A stretch of DNA of 21,660 bases from CAYRJA01 sp964424455 (GTDB taxonomy: Bacteria > Bacteroidota > Bacteroidia > Chitinophagales > UBA10324), in contig CAYRJA010000048.1 of assembly GCA_964424455.1 (NCBI GenBank), forward strand, positions 1-21,660, in the 5' to 3' direction. Each line of letters begins with the position of its first letter. Within the stretch, counting starts at the first letter, position 1. The notes beneath the pieces were generated by a model. That model was given only the letters and a program-made list of their open reading frames with translations. It did not search any database and was not told the DNA's origin. The translations under genes were made by a program, and so were the position numbers. Of this stretch, positions 15,495 through 21,660 are shown piece by piece.

Positions 15495-16430
15495 TTAATG
15501 AACGATGATTAATTTTTGTTGAATGATTGAATTATTAAATTGAACTTTTAAAAAGTAAATCCCACTTTGAATTTGAGAAACATCTATCCAAGATTTCTCA
15601 TAAGTAGTTCCTGATTGTATGATACTTCCCAAAATAGAATTCAATGAATACGAAACTATCGAACCTGAATTGATAAAAATTTTTTTATCAGCAGGGTTAG
15701 GTGAAATAGAAAACTGATTAATAGATGTTTTGTTTGTGTTATCAATGATAGTGTTACAACTTGCAGAATCTAATGAAATGTTAATGTCATCTATAAAATA
15801 GTAAGACATACAAGTATTCCCGTTTAAGATTAATTTGTTTGTCATATTATCTGTAAAGAAGTTGCCGAGGATGATGTATTTATAAGCGGAATCTGCAATA
15901 AATGAACCTGCAATAGTTATCCAGTTTTTAGTATCAGAGATTATCGAACTGGAAAAAAAAGTTGCATGGTTATTTAAAGCAAGAGGATATTTATAATTTA
16001 TTTTGTTTACAGAAAGTAAAACTCCAATATTATTCGTAGCACATTTTGAATTATCTGCAAGATTTACTTTAAAACATCCATAATATTTTTGCCCAATGCT
16101 TAATGGGCTATTTAATTCTGCACCAATAAATTCACGGGAATTTTTTCCAGCGTCTTCCGCATAAGAATATAATCCAGCGTATGCATTCCCTTTGAAAGCA
16201 TTTTGGAAACCTCCTGCATTATTAGGGACACCTACAACTCCTGATGTGCAACAAGAATTATAATAATCAGGAGTCTCATAAAACGAGTTCCATCCAATAG
16301 ATTTATTGATTTCAGAGTAACTGTTTGGACAATTATCGTACTCCTCAAAACTTTCATTCGGTACTAGATTTTGTGCATTTAAAAACACAGGAGAAAGAGA
16401 AAGAAGTAGAAATAGAATTTCTTTTTTCAT
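15495..16430 (-). CDS. Secreted T9SS sorting-domain protein, unit 3 (identical to copy 1)
   Basis: The 311-residue product is the same as that of 11112-12047: signal peptide starting MKKEILFLLLSLS, mature start NLVPNESFEEYDNCPNS and a C-terminal type A sorting domain. It lies 11 bases upstream of a fibre fragment that lacks the S74 and sorting domains, so this copy would be expressed without a complete fibre partner. Full identity points to recent duplication, gene conversion or an assembly artefact. The start was set at the signal peptide; the frame stays open to 16694, antisense to the regulator. Confidence 0.85.
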   Translation of the reverse strand: MKKEILFLLLSLSPVFLNAQNLVPNESFEEYDNCPNSYSEINKSIGWNSFYETPDYYNSCCTSGVVGVPNNAGGFQNAFKGNAYAGLYSYAEDAGKNSREFIGAELNSPLSIGQKYYGCFKVNLADNSKCATNNIGVLLSVNKINYKYPLALNNHATFFSSSIISDTKNWITIAGSFIADSAYKYIILGNFFTDNMTNKLILNGNTCMSYYFIDDINISLDSASCNTIIDNTNKTSINQFSISPNPADKKIFINSGSIVSYSLNSILGSIIQSGTTYEKSWIDVSQIQSGIYFLKVQFNNSIIQQKLIIVH

Positions 16431-16439
16431 AAAGTAGAA

Positions 16440-16482
16440 CAAATATAATAACATTTTACAAACATCAACTGATTTGTTGATG
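16440..16482. promoter_or_regulatory. Candidate promoter and operator, copy 2
   Basis: This is the exact repeat of 12057-12099: the TATATTTG box at 16440-16447 with TTG at 16466-16468 (minus strand), and the palindrome CATCAAC-N6-GTTGATG at 16463-16482. Confidence 0.4.
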
Positions 16483-16529
16483 ATATAAATTTCACACCTC
16501 TTCATCTTTCCATTCGCTAAAGCAGAATA

Positions 16530-16748
16530 GTGCGGAAAGAAATTTTTCTTAAGAAACTGGGAAATCAGATTAAAAAAATCAGACAGGAAAAAAATATGTC
16601 TCAGGCAGCTCTTGCTATGAAGTGTGACAAAGATCCTCAAAGCGTAGAGCGTGTTGAGAACGGTAAAACAAATCCGTCGGCTTATTATCTTCATGAGATT
16701 GCTAACGCGTTAGATGTTCCGGTTAAGAAAATTTTTGAAATAGAATAA
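16530..16748 (+). CDS. XRE-family HTH transcriptional regulator, unit 3 (identical to copy 1)
   Basis: The 72-residue product is identical to that of 12147-12365, with the same GTG start and the same upstream palindrome. Having two copies means the same regulator could act on both copies of its operator, including the one in front of the only operon with a full-length fibre gene. Confidence 0.85.
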   Translation: MRKEIFLKKLGNQIKKIRQEKNMSQAALAMKCDKDPQSVERVENGKTNPSAYYLHEIANALDVPVKKIFEIE

Positions 16749-16750
16749 AT

Positions 16751-17488
16751 CAATTGAGCATCAGTTGAATCAAATATATCCAACCGCTTTTTCGGTTCGA
16801 CAGTAAAAAAGTCCCCTATCCCCACATTACCGTTCGCTAAAACTGTAACATGCTGAATATTATCAGTAAAGAAGTTAAGCGGCAGGTTTCTTTCCTGCCG
16901 TATTTCTCCGTTTAAGCCGGAGCTTATCCCTACTTTAAATCCTGGCAGAGGAGAAATCGAATATCCATTGAGTTCGTTTGTAAATAATGTATAAACGGAT
17001 TGATGTACTCCGCCAATGTCATCCTGATGAATCTGTAGCTTCTCTTGTGGAAACGAATTGCCGATGCCTACTCCCGCAGAGATTCCTGCATTTATTATGG
17101 TGCTAAAGTTATTCGCTGCGTTGCTTTGGATGCGTAAGGAGCCGTTGTTAGTATAGAGATTATTGGAACCGGGTATTGCATTTTGTGGTGTACCAATTAC
17201 AATTGAACTATCACCAACATGAATTACACGCGAACGAATGCTATCCATACGCACATAGCCATTAGGTACCTCAAGATTTGTGTTAATTCTTACTTTACCA
17301 TTATCCTCCGAACTTAACTGCAAAATAGTTGAATCGCATAAACGAAACAAGATGTCGCTGCTACCTTCCTCCCCACAGGTGTTTTTAATTGTGTCTGCAA
17401 CAATGGAGGTTTGAGCAAATCCATTATTGTAACTAAGGGCGAGTAATACTATTACAACTAACCCTGCTAAAATCTGATTTGTTTTCAT
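16751..17488 (-). pseudogene. 5' fragment of fibre gene, unit 4
   Basis: The fragment encodes a signal peptide (MKTNQILAGLVVIVLLALSY, cleavage near FAQ) and about 246 residues matching the fibre N-terminus: ADTIKNTCGEEGSSDILFRL, DSIRSRVIHVGDSSIVIG, then the block ending FDSTDAQL. As in units 2 and 6, homology ends at this L, here beside the stop codon of regulator copy 2. The frame continues antisense to 16691. The last about 100 bases of the fragment are part of the 2.39-kb repeat. S74 and sorting domains are missing. Confidence 0.75.
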
Positions 17489-17500
17489 TGCAGTAGAAAT

Positions 17501-18457
17501 TTAATGATGAATGATTAATTGTTTTTGAATGATTTGATTATTGATTTGAATCTTGAAAAAATAAATACCACTTGCCCATTCAGAAGTTTCAATTATTATA
17601 GAACCTTTTGCTAAACCAGTTGTTATTTCTCTTCCTATTATATCAATCACCCCATACTTAAATTCTTTTTTTAAAAGAGAAGATATAGTTATACTTTCTG
17701 ATGATGGATTGGGAGTAATATAAACTAATGAACTTTTATCAGCACTTTCCACCCCTGTCAAACAATTTTCGCTGTTACAAATAATGTTTATACTGTCTAA
17801 ATAATAATAGGCAGTTGAAGGTGAAACTGAACCATAATTTATTATATTTGTATGTGCATTATCAAAGAAATTTCCTATGTAAAAATGAGTATAGTTAGAA
17901 TCGGGGACATAATTCCAGCTAAGTAAAATCCATTGGTTAGTATCGGTAATTACTGAATCTTCATACAACTGGGCATAATTATTTATGATTGAGTAATTTG
18001 AAATAGGATAAGCAGATGTTGTGAACCGGATTCCAATTTTATTACTTGCTGTTACAATAGTTGCAGAGGCATTGTGTCCCCTAGATACACGCATTGACAC
18101 ATGATATAGTTTTCCCGGTATTAAAGCATTAGATAATTTCGTCCCAAGAATTTCTCTATAATAAAGATTAGGTGGTTCAATTGTGACAAAACCAGCATAA
18201 GAATGTCCATCAAAAGGAAATTGATCTCCAGCAAAATTATTAGGAACAGAGATTTGATTATTTATAGTACAATCAGAGAAGAAATCTGGTGAATTAAGGA
18301 TAAGTTTCCAATAATTAGCTTTATTTATTTCTCCTACAAAATCAGGGCAAGAAGAATATTCCTCAAAGCTCCCATTCGGCACAAGGTTCTGTGCAGTAGC
18401 GATATTCCTTCCGCCTAATATACTTATGATAAGAGTACTTACTAACATTAATTTCAT
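17501..18457 (-). CDS. Secreted T9SS sorting-domain protein, array unit 4
   Basis: The 318-residue product starts at 18457 with a signal peptide (MKLMLVSTLIISILGGRNIA, cleavage near TAQ); upstream open codons to 18622 overlap the divergent regulator and are not used in my model. The mature protein begins NLVPNGSFEEYSSCPDFVGE and ends with a type A sorting domain (YITPNPSSESITISS, WASGIYFFKIQINNQ, QKQLIIHH). It is the most diverged of the array paralogues: the central part has longer loops (SNKIGIRFTTSAYPIS) and fewer cysteines. A good promoter match lies just upstream. Twelve bases separate it from the fibre fragment downstream. Confidence 0.85.
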   Translation of the reverse strand: MKLMLVSTLIISILGGRNIATAQNLVPNGSFEEYSSCPDFVGEINKANYWKLILNSPDFFSDCTINNQISVPNNFAGDQFPFDGHSYAGFVTIEPPNLYYREILGTKLSNALIPGKLYHVSMRVSRGHNASATIVTASNKIGIRFTTSAYPISNYSIINNYAQLYEDSVITDTNQWILLSWNYVPDSNYTHFYIGNFFDNAHTNIINYGSVSPSTAYYYLDSINIICNSENCLTGVESADKSSLVYITPNPSSESITISSLLKKEFKYGVIDIIGREITTGLAKGSIIIETSEWASGIYFFKIQINNQIIQKQLIIHH

Positions 18458-18478
18458 AAGGGAGTTCTGTTTTCGATT

Positions 18479-18509
18479 CAAACATAGGAGTATAGTCCTA
18501 CAAAAGCAA
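18479..18509 (-). promoter_or_regulatory. Candidate promoter of unit 4 T9SS protein
   Basis: On the minus strand TTG (18509-18507) is followed after 20 bases by TATGTTTG (18486-18479), a full match to TAnnTTTG, leaving a leader of about 15 bases before the ATG at 18457. Confidence 0.45.
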
Positions 18510-18515
18510 GCTTTT
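18485..18515. promoter_or_regulatory. Two adjacent inverted repeats, candidate operator of unit 4
   Basis: TAGGA-N6-TCCTA (18485-18500) is followed at once by AAAAGC-AA-GCTTTT (18502-18515). Both lie in the gap between the divergent regulator and T9SS protein genes and overlap the candidate promoter of the latter. The sequences differ from the unit 1 palindrome, as expected if each regulator has its own site. Confidence 0.35.
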
Positions 18516-18534
18516 ATTGTTAAATTTTTGTGGG

Positions 18535-18762
18535 GTGAAATATCCCTCGGAAAAAAACATACGAAAAGCCATTGGCAGAAATGTACAGAAATATAGAAAA
18601 CTGAAAGGTTTTTCACAGACAAATTTGTGTTATGAAATTGATTTAGACATTAGCACTTTAAGCCGATTGGAAAGAGGAGAATTAAATGTAACACTAAACA
18701 CATTGTATAAAATTGGAAAACTTTTAAATGTTTCTATCAAAGATTTTTTCATAGATATTTAA
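18535..18762 (+). CDS. XRE-family HTH transcriptional regulator, array unit 4
   Basis: The 75-residue product (from GTG at 18535; a TTG at 18517 would add six residues) is an XRE helix-turn-helix protein: IGRNVQKYRKLKGFSQTNLC, then YEIDLDISTLSRLERGELNV and LYKIGKLLNVSIKDFF. It is divergent from the T9SS protein gene of its unit and distinct from the other regulators. Unlike them, its end is separated from the neighbouring fibre fragment by about 50 bases holding a REP-like palindrome. Confidence 0.8.
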   Translation: MKYPSEKNIRKAIGRNVQKYRKLKGFSQTNLCYEIDLDISTLSRLERGELNVTLNTLYKIGKLLNVSIKDFFIDI

Positions 18763-18786
18763 GTTAAAAACTTAAAGGTTAAAACA

Positions 18787-18809
18787 GGCACGAGTTGCAA
18801 ACTCGCGCC
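18787..18809. repeat. REP-like palindrome at fibre fragment end
   Basis: CGAGTT-GCA-AACTCG (18791-18805), extended by GGC/GCC after one mismatch, makes a compact hairpin where the unit 5 fibre fragment loses homology. It resembles short REP-like elements and probably marks an insertion that trimmed the fragment further. Confidence 0.45.
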
Positions 18810-18812
18810 AGC

Positions 18813-19348
18813 GTTCCTGCATTTATTATAGTGCTGAAATTATTAGCTGCATTGCTTTGGATGCGTAAGGAACCGTTCGTTGAAAAAATATTATTATTAA
18901 ACCCAATAGGACCAGTACCACCAATATTTATAGAGCTGTCCCCAACATGAATTACTCGACATCTTAGACTATCAGCGTGAATCCATTTATCTGGTAAATT
19001 CAAATTACTCTTAATTCTTAAATCATCTGAATTTCCATAAAGTGAATCAACTGTTACGGTTCCGCTCACATTCATATTGTTATTAATATAAACACCGCTT
19101 CCTTCGCTTCCTTCTGATGGAATGATAATCTTGTCGTTAATATTTACATCTCCATCTTTCGAGATGGTAATTCTTGTTACAGAATCTGTTTTGATTATCA
19201 AGTCATTGTAATCCTTTGTACCGATAAAACTCGTGTCTCCGGTGTTACTGTTTCCGTTTGTGTTCCAGGGTGTTTGAGCAACACTGATTGAATAGAAAAA
19301 ACATGATAAACCTATTATCATGCTTAATTTGTAGAATTGGTTTTTCAT
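18813..19348 (-). pseudogene. 5' fragment of fibre gene, unit 5
   Basis: The fragment begins with a signal peptide (MKNQFYKLSMIIGLSCFFYS, cleavage near VAQ) and then a fibre N-terminus of a different build: TPWNTNGNSNTGDTSFIGTK, KTDSVTRITISKDGDVNIND and a second repeated strand segment, before joining the common sequence RCRVIHVGDSSINIG and GSLRIQSNAANNFSTIINAG. Homology stops there, about 60 residues before the DAQL break of other units, at the REP-like palindrome. The frame ends at 18779. It lies 19 bases downstream of its T9SS protein gene. The opening is common in fibre-like proteins of Bacteroidota. Confidence 0.75.
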
Positions 19349-19367
19349 AAAATAGTGGTTTAAAAAA

Positions 19368-20297
19368 TTAATGAAAAATGAATTGCTTTTTGATTATTGA
19401 TTTATTATTAGTTGTAAGTACTATAAAGTAAATTCCTTCAGGTAGGTCAGATACATCAATTGTATTCTGATTTTGAAATATTCTTATTCTTTCTCCTAAA
19501 ACATTAATAAGTGTTACACTAAAAAATGATGAAGTTTTACTAATATAAATTTTTGTTGAAGATGGATTGGGATAAACAAAGATTTTATCAGGGTCAAAAA
19601 ATTGATTTGCACTCGTGATTAACTTACAGTCTAATGAATCAGATGATACACAGACATCATCTATGAAATAATAGGCATTACATAGATTTCCATGGTGTAT
19701 TATAGAATCTGTTTTAGAATCAATAAAAAAATTACCTACGATAATGTATTTATAAGCTGAATCAGCTATAAATGCCCCTGAAACTATAACCCAATTTGCT
19801 GTATCTAATATTATTGAATTAGAATGAATAGTCGCGTTGTTATTAATTGGAGCAGATAATAATTCATTAAATGTTTGGGTAGAAAATTTTATTCCAATGT
19901 TATTAGTTGCACAATTAGAATTTTCCGCAAGACATACTTTAAGACTTACAAAATATTTTCTTCCGTTTATTAAGGAAGATTTTAATTGAGCGCCAATTAA
20001 TTCCCTATAATTTTTAAATATTCCGGCATAAGTAAACAACCCACAATATGCAATTCCTGTCGCAGCTTTCTGATATCCACCTGAATTGATTGGTACGCCA
20101 TACAATTGAGATAAATCGCATGAATTAAAATAATCTGGTGTTTTTCCAAATGAACTCCACCCATTTGCTAAAAAAACCTCGTTTTCACTTTGAGGACAAT
20201 TTGAAATATCCTCAAAACTCCCATTGGGCACAAGATTCTGAGCATTGCTTACACAGAAGAGACTTACTATTAGGATACTCGTAAAGAATGTTTTCAT
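19368..20297 (-). CDS. Secreted T9SS sorting-domain protein, array unit 5
   Basis: The 309-residue product starts at 20297 with a signal peptide (MKTFFTSILIVSLFCVSNAQ). The mature protein opens NLVPNGSFEDISNCPQSENE and keeps the cysteine-bearing core of units 1 and 2 (TPDYFNSCDLSQ, GIAYCGLFTYAG, NSNCATNNIGIKFS, LCNAYYFIDDVC). It ends in a type A sorting domain (FVYPNPSSTKIYISK, LPEGIYFIVLTTNN, KKQFIFH). A TAGCTTTG box lies at 20317-20324 on the minus strand without a clear upstream box. It precedes the unit 5 fibre fragment by 19 bases. Confidence 0.85.
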   Translation of the reverse strand: MKTFFTSILIVSLFCVSNAQNLVPNGSFEDISNCPQSENEVFLANGWSSFGKTPDYFNSCDLSQLYGVPINSGGYQKAATGIAYCGLFTYAGIFKNYRELIGAQLKSSLINGRKYFVSLKVCLAENSNCATNNIGIKFSTQTFNELLSAPINNNATIHSNSIILDTANWVIVSGAFIADSAYKYIIVGNFFIDSKTDSIIHHGNLCNAYYFIDDVCVSSDSLDCKLITSANQFFDPDKIFVYPNPSSTKIYISKTSSFFSVTLINVLGERIRIFQNQNTIDVSDLPEGIYFIVLTTNNKSIIKKQFIFH

Positions 20298-20455
20298 CGC
20301 TTTGTTTTTATTAACTCAAAGCTACTTTTTTATTGTGCTATTATTACTTTAGTTTTTTATCTGCCGCTGCCTGAAAAACCATCGCTCAAAAATATTTTTT
20401 CTTTATTTAGATTCGCAAATGAAAAGGAATACTTTACATTTATGGCTCATAATTT

Positions 20456-20839
20456 ATGCAGCCAATGAATACCGCAGGTTCCATGTTTATCGGACATAAA
20501 ATAAAGAAGCTCCGCGAGCTGAAAAATCTTACGCAGGATTTTATGGCTGCTCAGTTAGATATAACTCAATCCGGCTACAGCCGCCTTGAGAACAACGAGG
20601 TAGATTTGCCTTTCTCAAAGTTAGAGCGGATTGCCGAAGTGTTTGAAATGAAGCCGGAAGATATTATTGCATTTGATGAGAAGTATGTTTTTAATCAGAT
20701 GCACAATCAGACAGCAAATGCGTACGGACTTACAATTAATAGTAACAACCAATATTCCGAAGAGCTAACCAAACTAAGCGAGAGACTTACTGCTTTAGAG
20801 AATCTCATTAAAGAACCAGGAAGAAAAAATCCTGATTAG
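20456..20839 (+). CDS. XRE-family HTH transcriptional regulator with C-terminal coiled coil, unit 5
   Basis: The 127-residue product has an N-terminal XRE domain (IGHKIKKLRELKNLTQDFMA, AAQLDITQSGYSRLENNEVD, LERIAEVFEMKPEDIIAFDE) and, unlike its array neighbours, a further 50 residues ending in a heptad-like helix (ELTKLSERLTALENLIKE) that may mediate dimer formation. It has an ATG start. It is divergent from the T9SS protein gene at 19368-20297 over about 160 bases. Its stop codon is seven bases from the break of the unit 6 fibre fragment, which breaks after DAQL as in units 2 and 4 although the regulators are unrelated at their ends. Confidence 0.85.
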   Translation: MQPMNTAGSMFIGHKIKKLRELKNLTQDFMAAQLDITQSGYSRLENNEVDLPFSKLERIAEVFEMKPEDIIAFDEKYVFNQMHNQTANAYGLTINSNNQYSEELTKLSERLTALENLIKEPGRKNPD

Positions 20840-20841
20840 TT

Positions 20842-21085
20842 ATCAGCAACTGTGCATCGGTAGAATCAAATACATCCAACCGCTTTTTCGGCTCCACGGT
20901 AAAGAAATCGCCAATGCCTACTTTGCCATCTCCTAAAACTGTAACACGCATTGTGTCGTGAGTAAAAAGATTCAATGGCAGGTTTCTTTCCTGCCGTATT
21001 TCTCCGTTTAGCCCTGCGCTTATTCCAACTTTAAAACCAGTAATTGTAGGGATGACATAGCCGTTTATTTCGTTTGTATATAATA
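20842..21085 (-). pseudogene. Fibre gene fragment, unit 6, cut at both ends
   Basis: About 80 residues of the fibre N-terminal region remain: LYTNEINGYVIPTITGFKVG, then GEIRQERNLPLNLFTHDTMR and the block GDFFTVEPKKRLDVFDSTDAQL. The start is lost to the IS3-like end at 21086 and the 3' side ends after DAQL near regulator 5. This is the rightmost recognisable array piece; its T9SS protein and regulator are absent from the window. Confidence 0.75.
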
Positions 21086-21190
21086 TGATGCTCCCCAAAA
21101 ATAGGACAGGGAGTTAAGTTTGGAAATTTTAATTTTCAAACCTCAAACTACCTGTACAATGGAAAAACAAACCCGACGAAAATTTCTCCC
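21086..21190 (+). mobile_element. Stub of an IS3-like insertion sequence (left end and start of orfA)
   Basis: The left border TGATGCTCCCCAAAAATAGG starts with TG and an A-rich CCCC block like IS3-family ends, and falls where the fibre fragment loses homology. At 21159 a reading frame begins MEKQTRRKF, the usual start of IS3-family orfA (an HTH protein), but after nine codons it leaves the family and meets the REP-like palindrome at 21191. Only the first about 105 bases of the element remain. Confidence 0.55.
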
Positions 21191-21243
21191 CCGCAGGGTT
21201 AATCCCATGTTGTGATTTTAAGCAGGGCGGGATAACCCTGCGG
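21191..21243. repeat. REP-like palindrome beside the RAYT-like gene
   Basis: CCGCAGGGTTAATCCC (21191-21206) and GGGATAACCCTGCGG (21229-21243) pair along their length except for one missing T, around a 22-base loop. It lies 18 bases beyond the 3' end of the transposase frame. This is the usual place for REP sequences flanking a RAYT gene; it could also terminate that transcript. Confidence 0.6.
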
Positions 21244-21261
21244 ACAAGTTAGTAATACTGT

Positions 21262-21660
21262 TCATTTAACGCTCTTTTTATTCTCAACCCACTCTCCGTT
21301 TTCTCTAAAATGCACAACCTGAAAGTAATTACTTTTTTCACTGTAATAAAATGATGCAGAACTATGTTCATATTCTTCCGGTGTTACAGACAGAACAGGA
21401 TTATATTCCACAGGATTATTATGAATGTATCGTATTTTTTCATGCAACATCTTTTCACTGTAAATCAATTTTGCATCAAATGAAGGTTCAAATACTCTGT
21501 GTACCTGATGTTTCTTTTTATCTGAACTATTGACTTCTGCACTTAACTTGGACAATATATCTTCCCTGTTCATTTTCCTTAATCGCGTTACGATTTCATA
21601 GGCAATAAATCTTTTCCCGCTTCCGATAATTGCATTCTGTCGCAGGAGGGTTTCCTTTTC
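21262..21660 (-). CDS. RAYT-like (Y1, REP-associated) transposase, C-terminal part, runs off window
   Basis: The frame is open from the window edge to the stop at 21262 (132 codons). IIGSGKRFIAYEIVTRLRK, FEPSFDAKLIYSEKMLHEKI, IRYIHNNPVEY and PEEYEHSSASFYY match the C-terminal half of a Bacteroidota clade of REP-associated tyrosine transposases (Y1_Tnp), which cut and join single-stranded REP DNA. The HUH motif and catalytic tyrosine would lie beyond the edge. The first nine codons at the edge (EKETLLRQN) are the same 27 bases as the REP-like hairpin at 7295-7321, so the gene may be interrupted by a REP copy rather than intact. An ATG at 21573 exists but lies inside the conserved region. Confidence 0.65.
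   Translation of the reverse strand, partial: EKETLLRQNAIIGSGKRFIAYEIVTRLRKMNREDILSKLSAEVNSSDKKKHQVHRVFEPSFDAKLIYSEKMLHEKIRYIHNNPVEYNPVLSVTPEEYEHSSASFYYSEKSNYFQVVHFRENGEWVENKKSVK
21634..21660. repeat. Partial copy of the REP-like repeat at the window edge
   Basis: These 27 bases equal 7295-7321, where they form the left part of a hairpin. The other half would lie beyond the window. Confidence 0.5.

Larger units (their letters stand above)
14465..16850. repeat. Large direct repeat, copy 2 (2.39 kb)
   Basis: This is the second copy of 10082-12467, same orientation. Identity starts one base before a TGTTACAG motif and ends with the last base of a CTGTAACA motif (16843-16850). The copy contains a truncated fibre 5' end, a whole T9SS protein gene, a whole regulator gene and the last part of the next fibre fragment. 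Confidence 0.9.

Noticed and set aside
10082..16850. Diversity-generating retroelement (template/variable repeats)
   Set aside because: No reverse transcriptase is present, and the repeats are long, nearly identical and contain whole genes, without adenine-directed differences.
10082..16850. CRISPR array
   Set aside because: Repeats are kilobase-sized and gene-bearing, with no short regularly spaced repeats and no cas genes.
7546..21085. Invertible shufflon-type switch
   Set aside because: All units have the same orientation, I see no inverted repeats flanking them and no invertase gene in the window. Exchange by direct-repeat recombination fits better.
7546..21098. Prophage or tailocin suggested by S74 tail-fibre domains
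   Set aside because: There are no capsid, tail tube, baseplate, terminase, lysis or integrase genes. The fibre and its neighbours have signal peptides and T9SS sorting domains, so they are exported cell-surface proteins.

Overview
The window looks like chromosomal DNA of a Bacteroidota bacterium, probably of the Chitinophagia/Sphingobacteriia type. The reasons are the type IX secretion (T9SS) type A sorting domains, the NLVPN-SFEE secreted family, a DUF2027/Smr protein, A-rich start regions without clear Shine-Dalgarno sites, and TAnnTTTG-like promoter boxes. Lineage is inferred from gene content only. Almost all genes lie on the minus strand, so transcription runs right to left.

Left third (1-7340), ordinary chromosome: a truncated family 2 glycosyltransferase, tRNA-Lys(TTT) with its terminator, a geranylgeranyl-reductase-like flavoprotein, a DoxX membrane protein, the RNase P RNA gene (rnpB) with a clear terminator, a DUF2027/Smr protein, and a large M1-type metallopeptidase joined to a C-terminal region that looks like an outer-membrane beta-barrel.

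Right two thirds (7487-21085), an unusual array: the unit is [XRE-family regulator, plus strand] <-divergent-> [secreted T9SS protein of about 310 residues] -> [tail-fibre-like protein], the last two on the minus strand and 11-19 bases apart. Only the leftmost unit has a complete fibre gene (1184 residues, two S74 chaperone domains, a coiled coil, a T9SS sorting domain). Upstream of it are four more regulator/T9SS/fibre units in the same orientation, each with only the 5' part of the fibre gene, plus a remnant of a fifth fibre fragment. In four of five cases the fibre fragment stops within about 10 bases of the stop codon of the next regulator, and in three it stops at the same codon (after DAQL, residue 252 of the full-length protein). 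One 2.39-kb stretch occurs twice almost without change. My reading, an inference, is that new 5' modules (regulator, promoter, surface protein, fibre N-terminus) were successively joined to one constant fibre C-terminus, displacing older 5' ends upstream. This would be a mirror image of the orphan-tip arrays known for Rhs and CDI proteins. The displaced units could also serve as donors for switching.

Right edge (21086-21660): the last fibre fragment is cut by an IS3-like element stub, itself cut by a REP-like palindrome next to the 3' part of a REP-associated (Y1/RAYT-like) transposase that runs off the window. A REP-like sequence shared with the start of that transposase piece also lies upstream of the metallopeptidase.

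Across the whole window the 7-mer TGTAACA (either orientation), usually as CTGTAACA, occurs about 40 times by my hand count, roughly ten times chance. It is in coding, RNA and intergenic DNA alike and also sits at both ends of the 2.39-kb duplicated tract.
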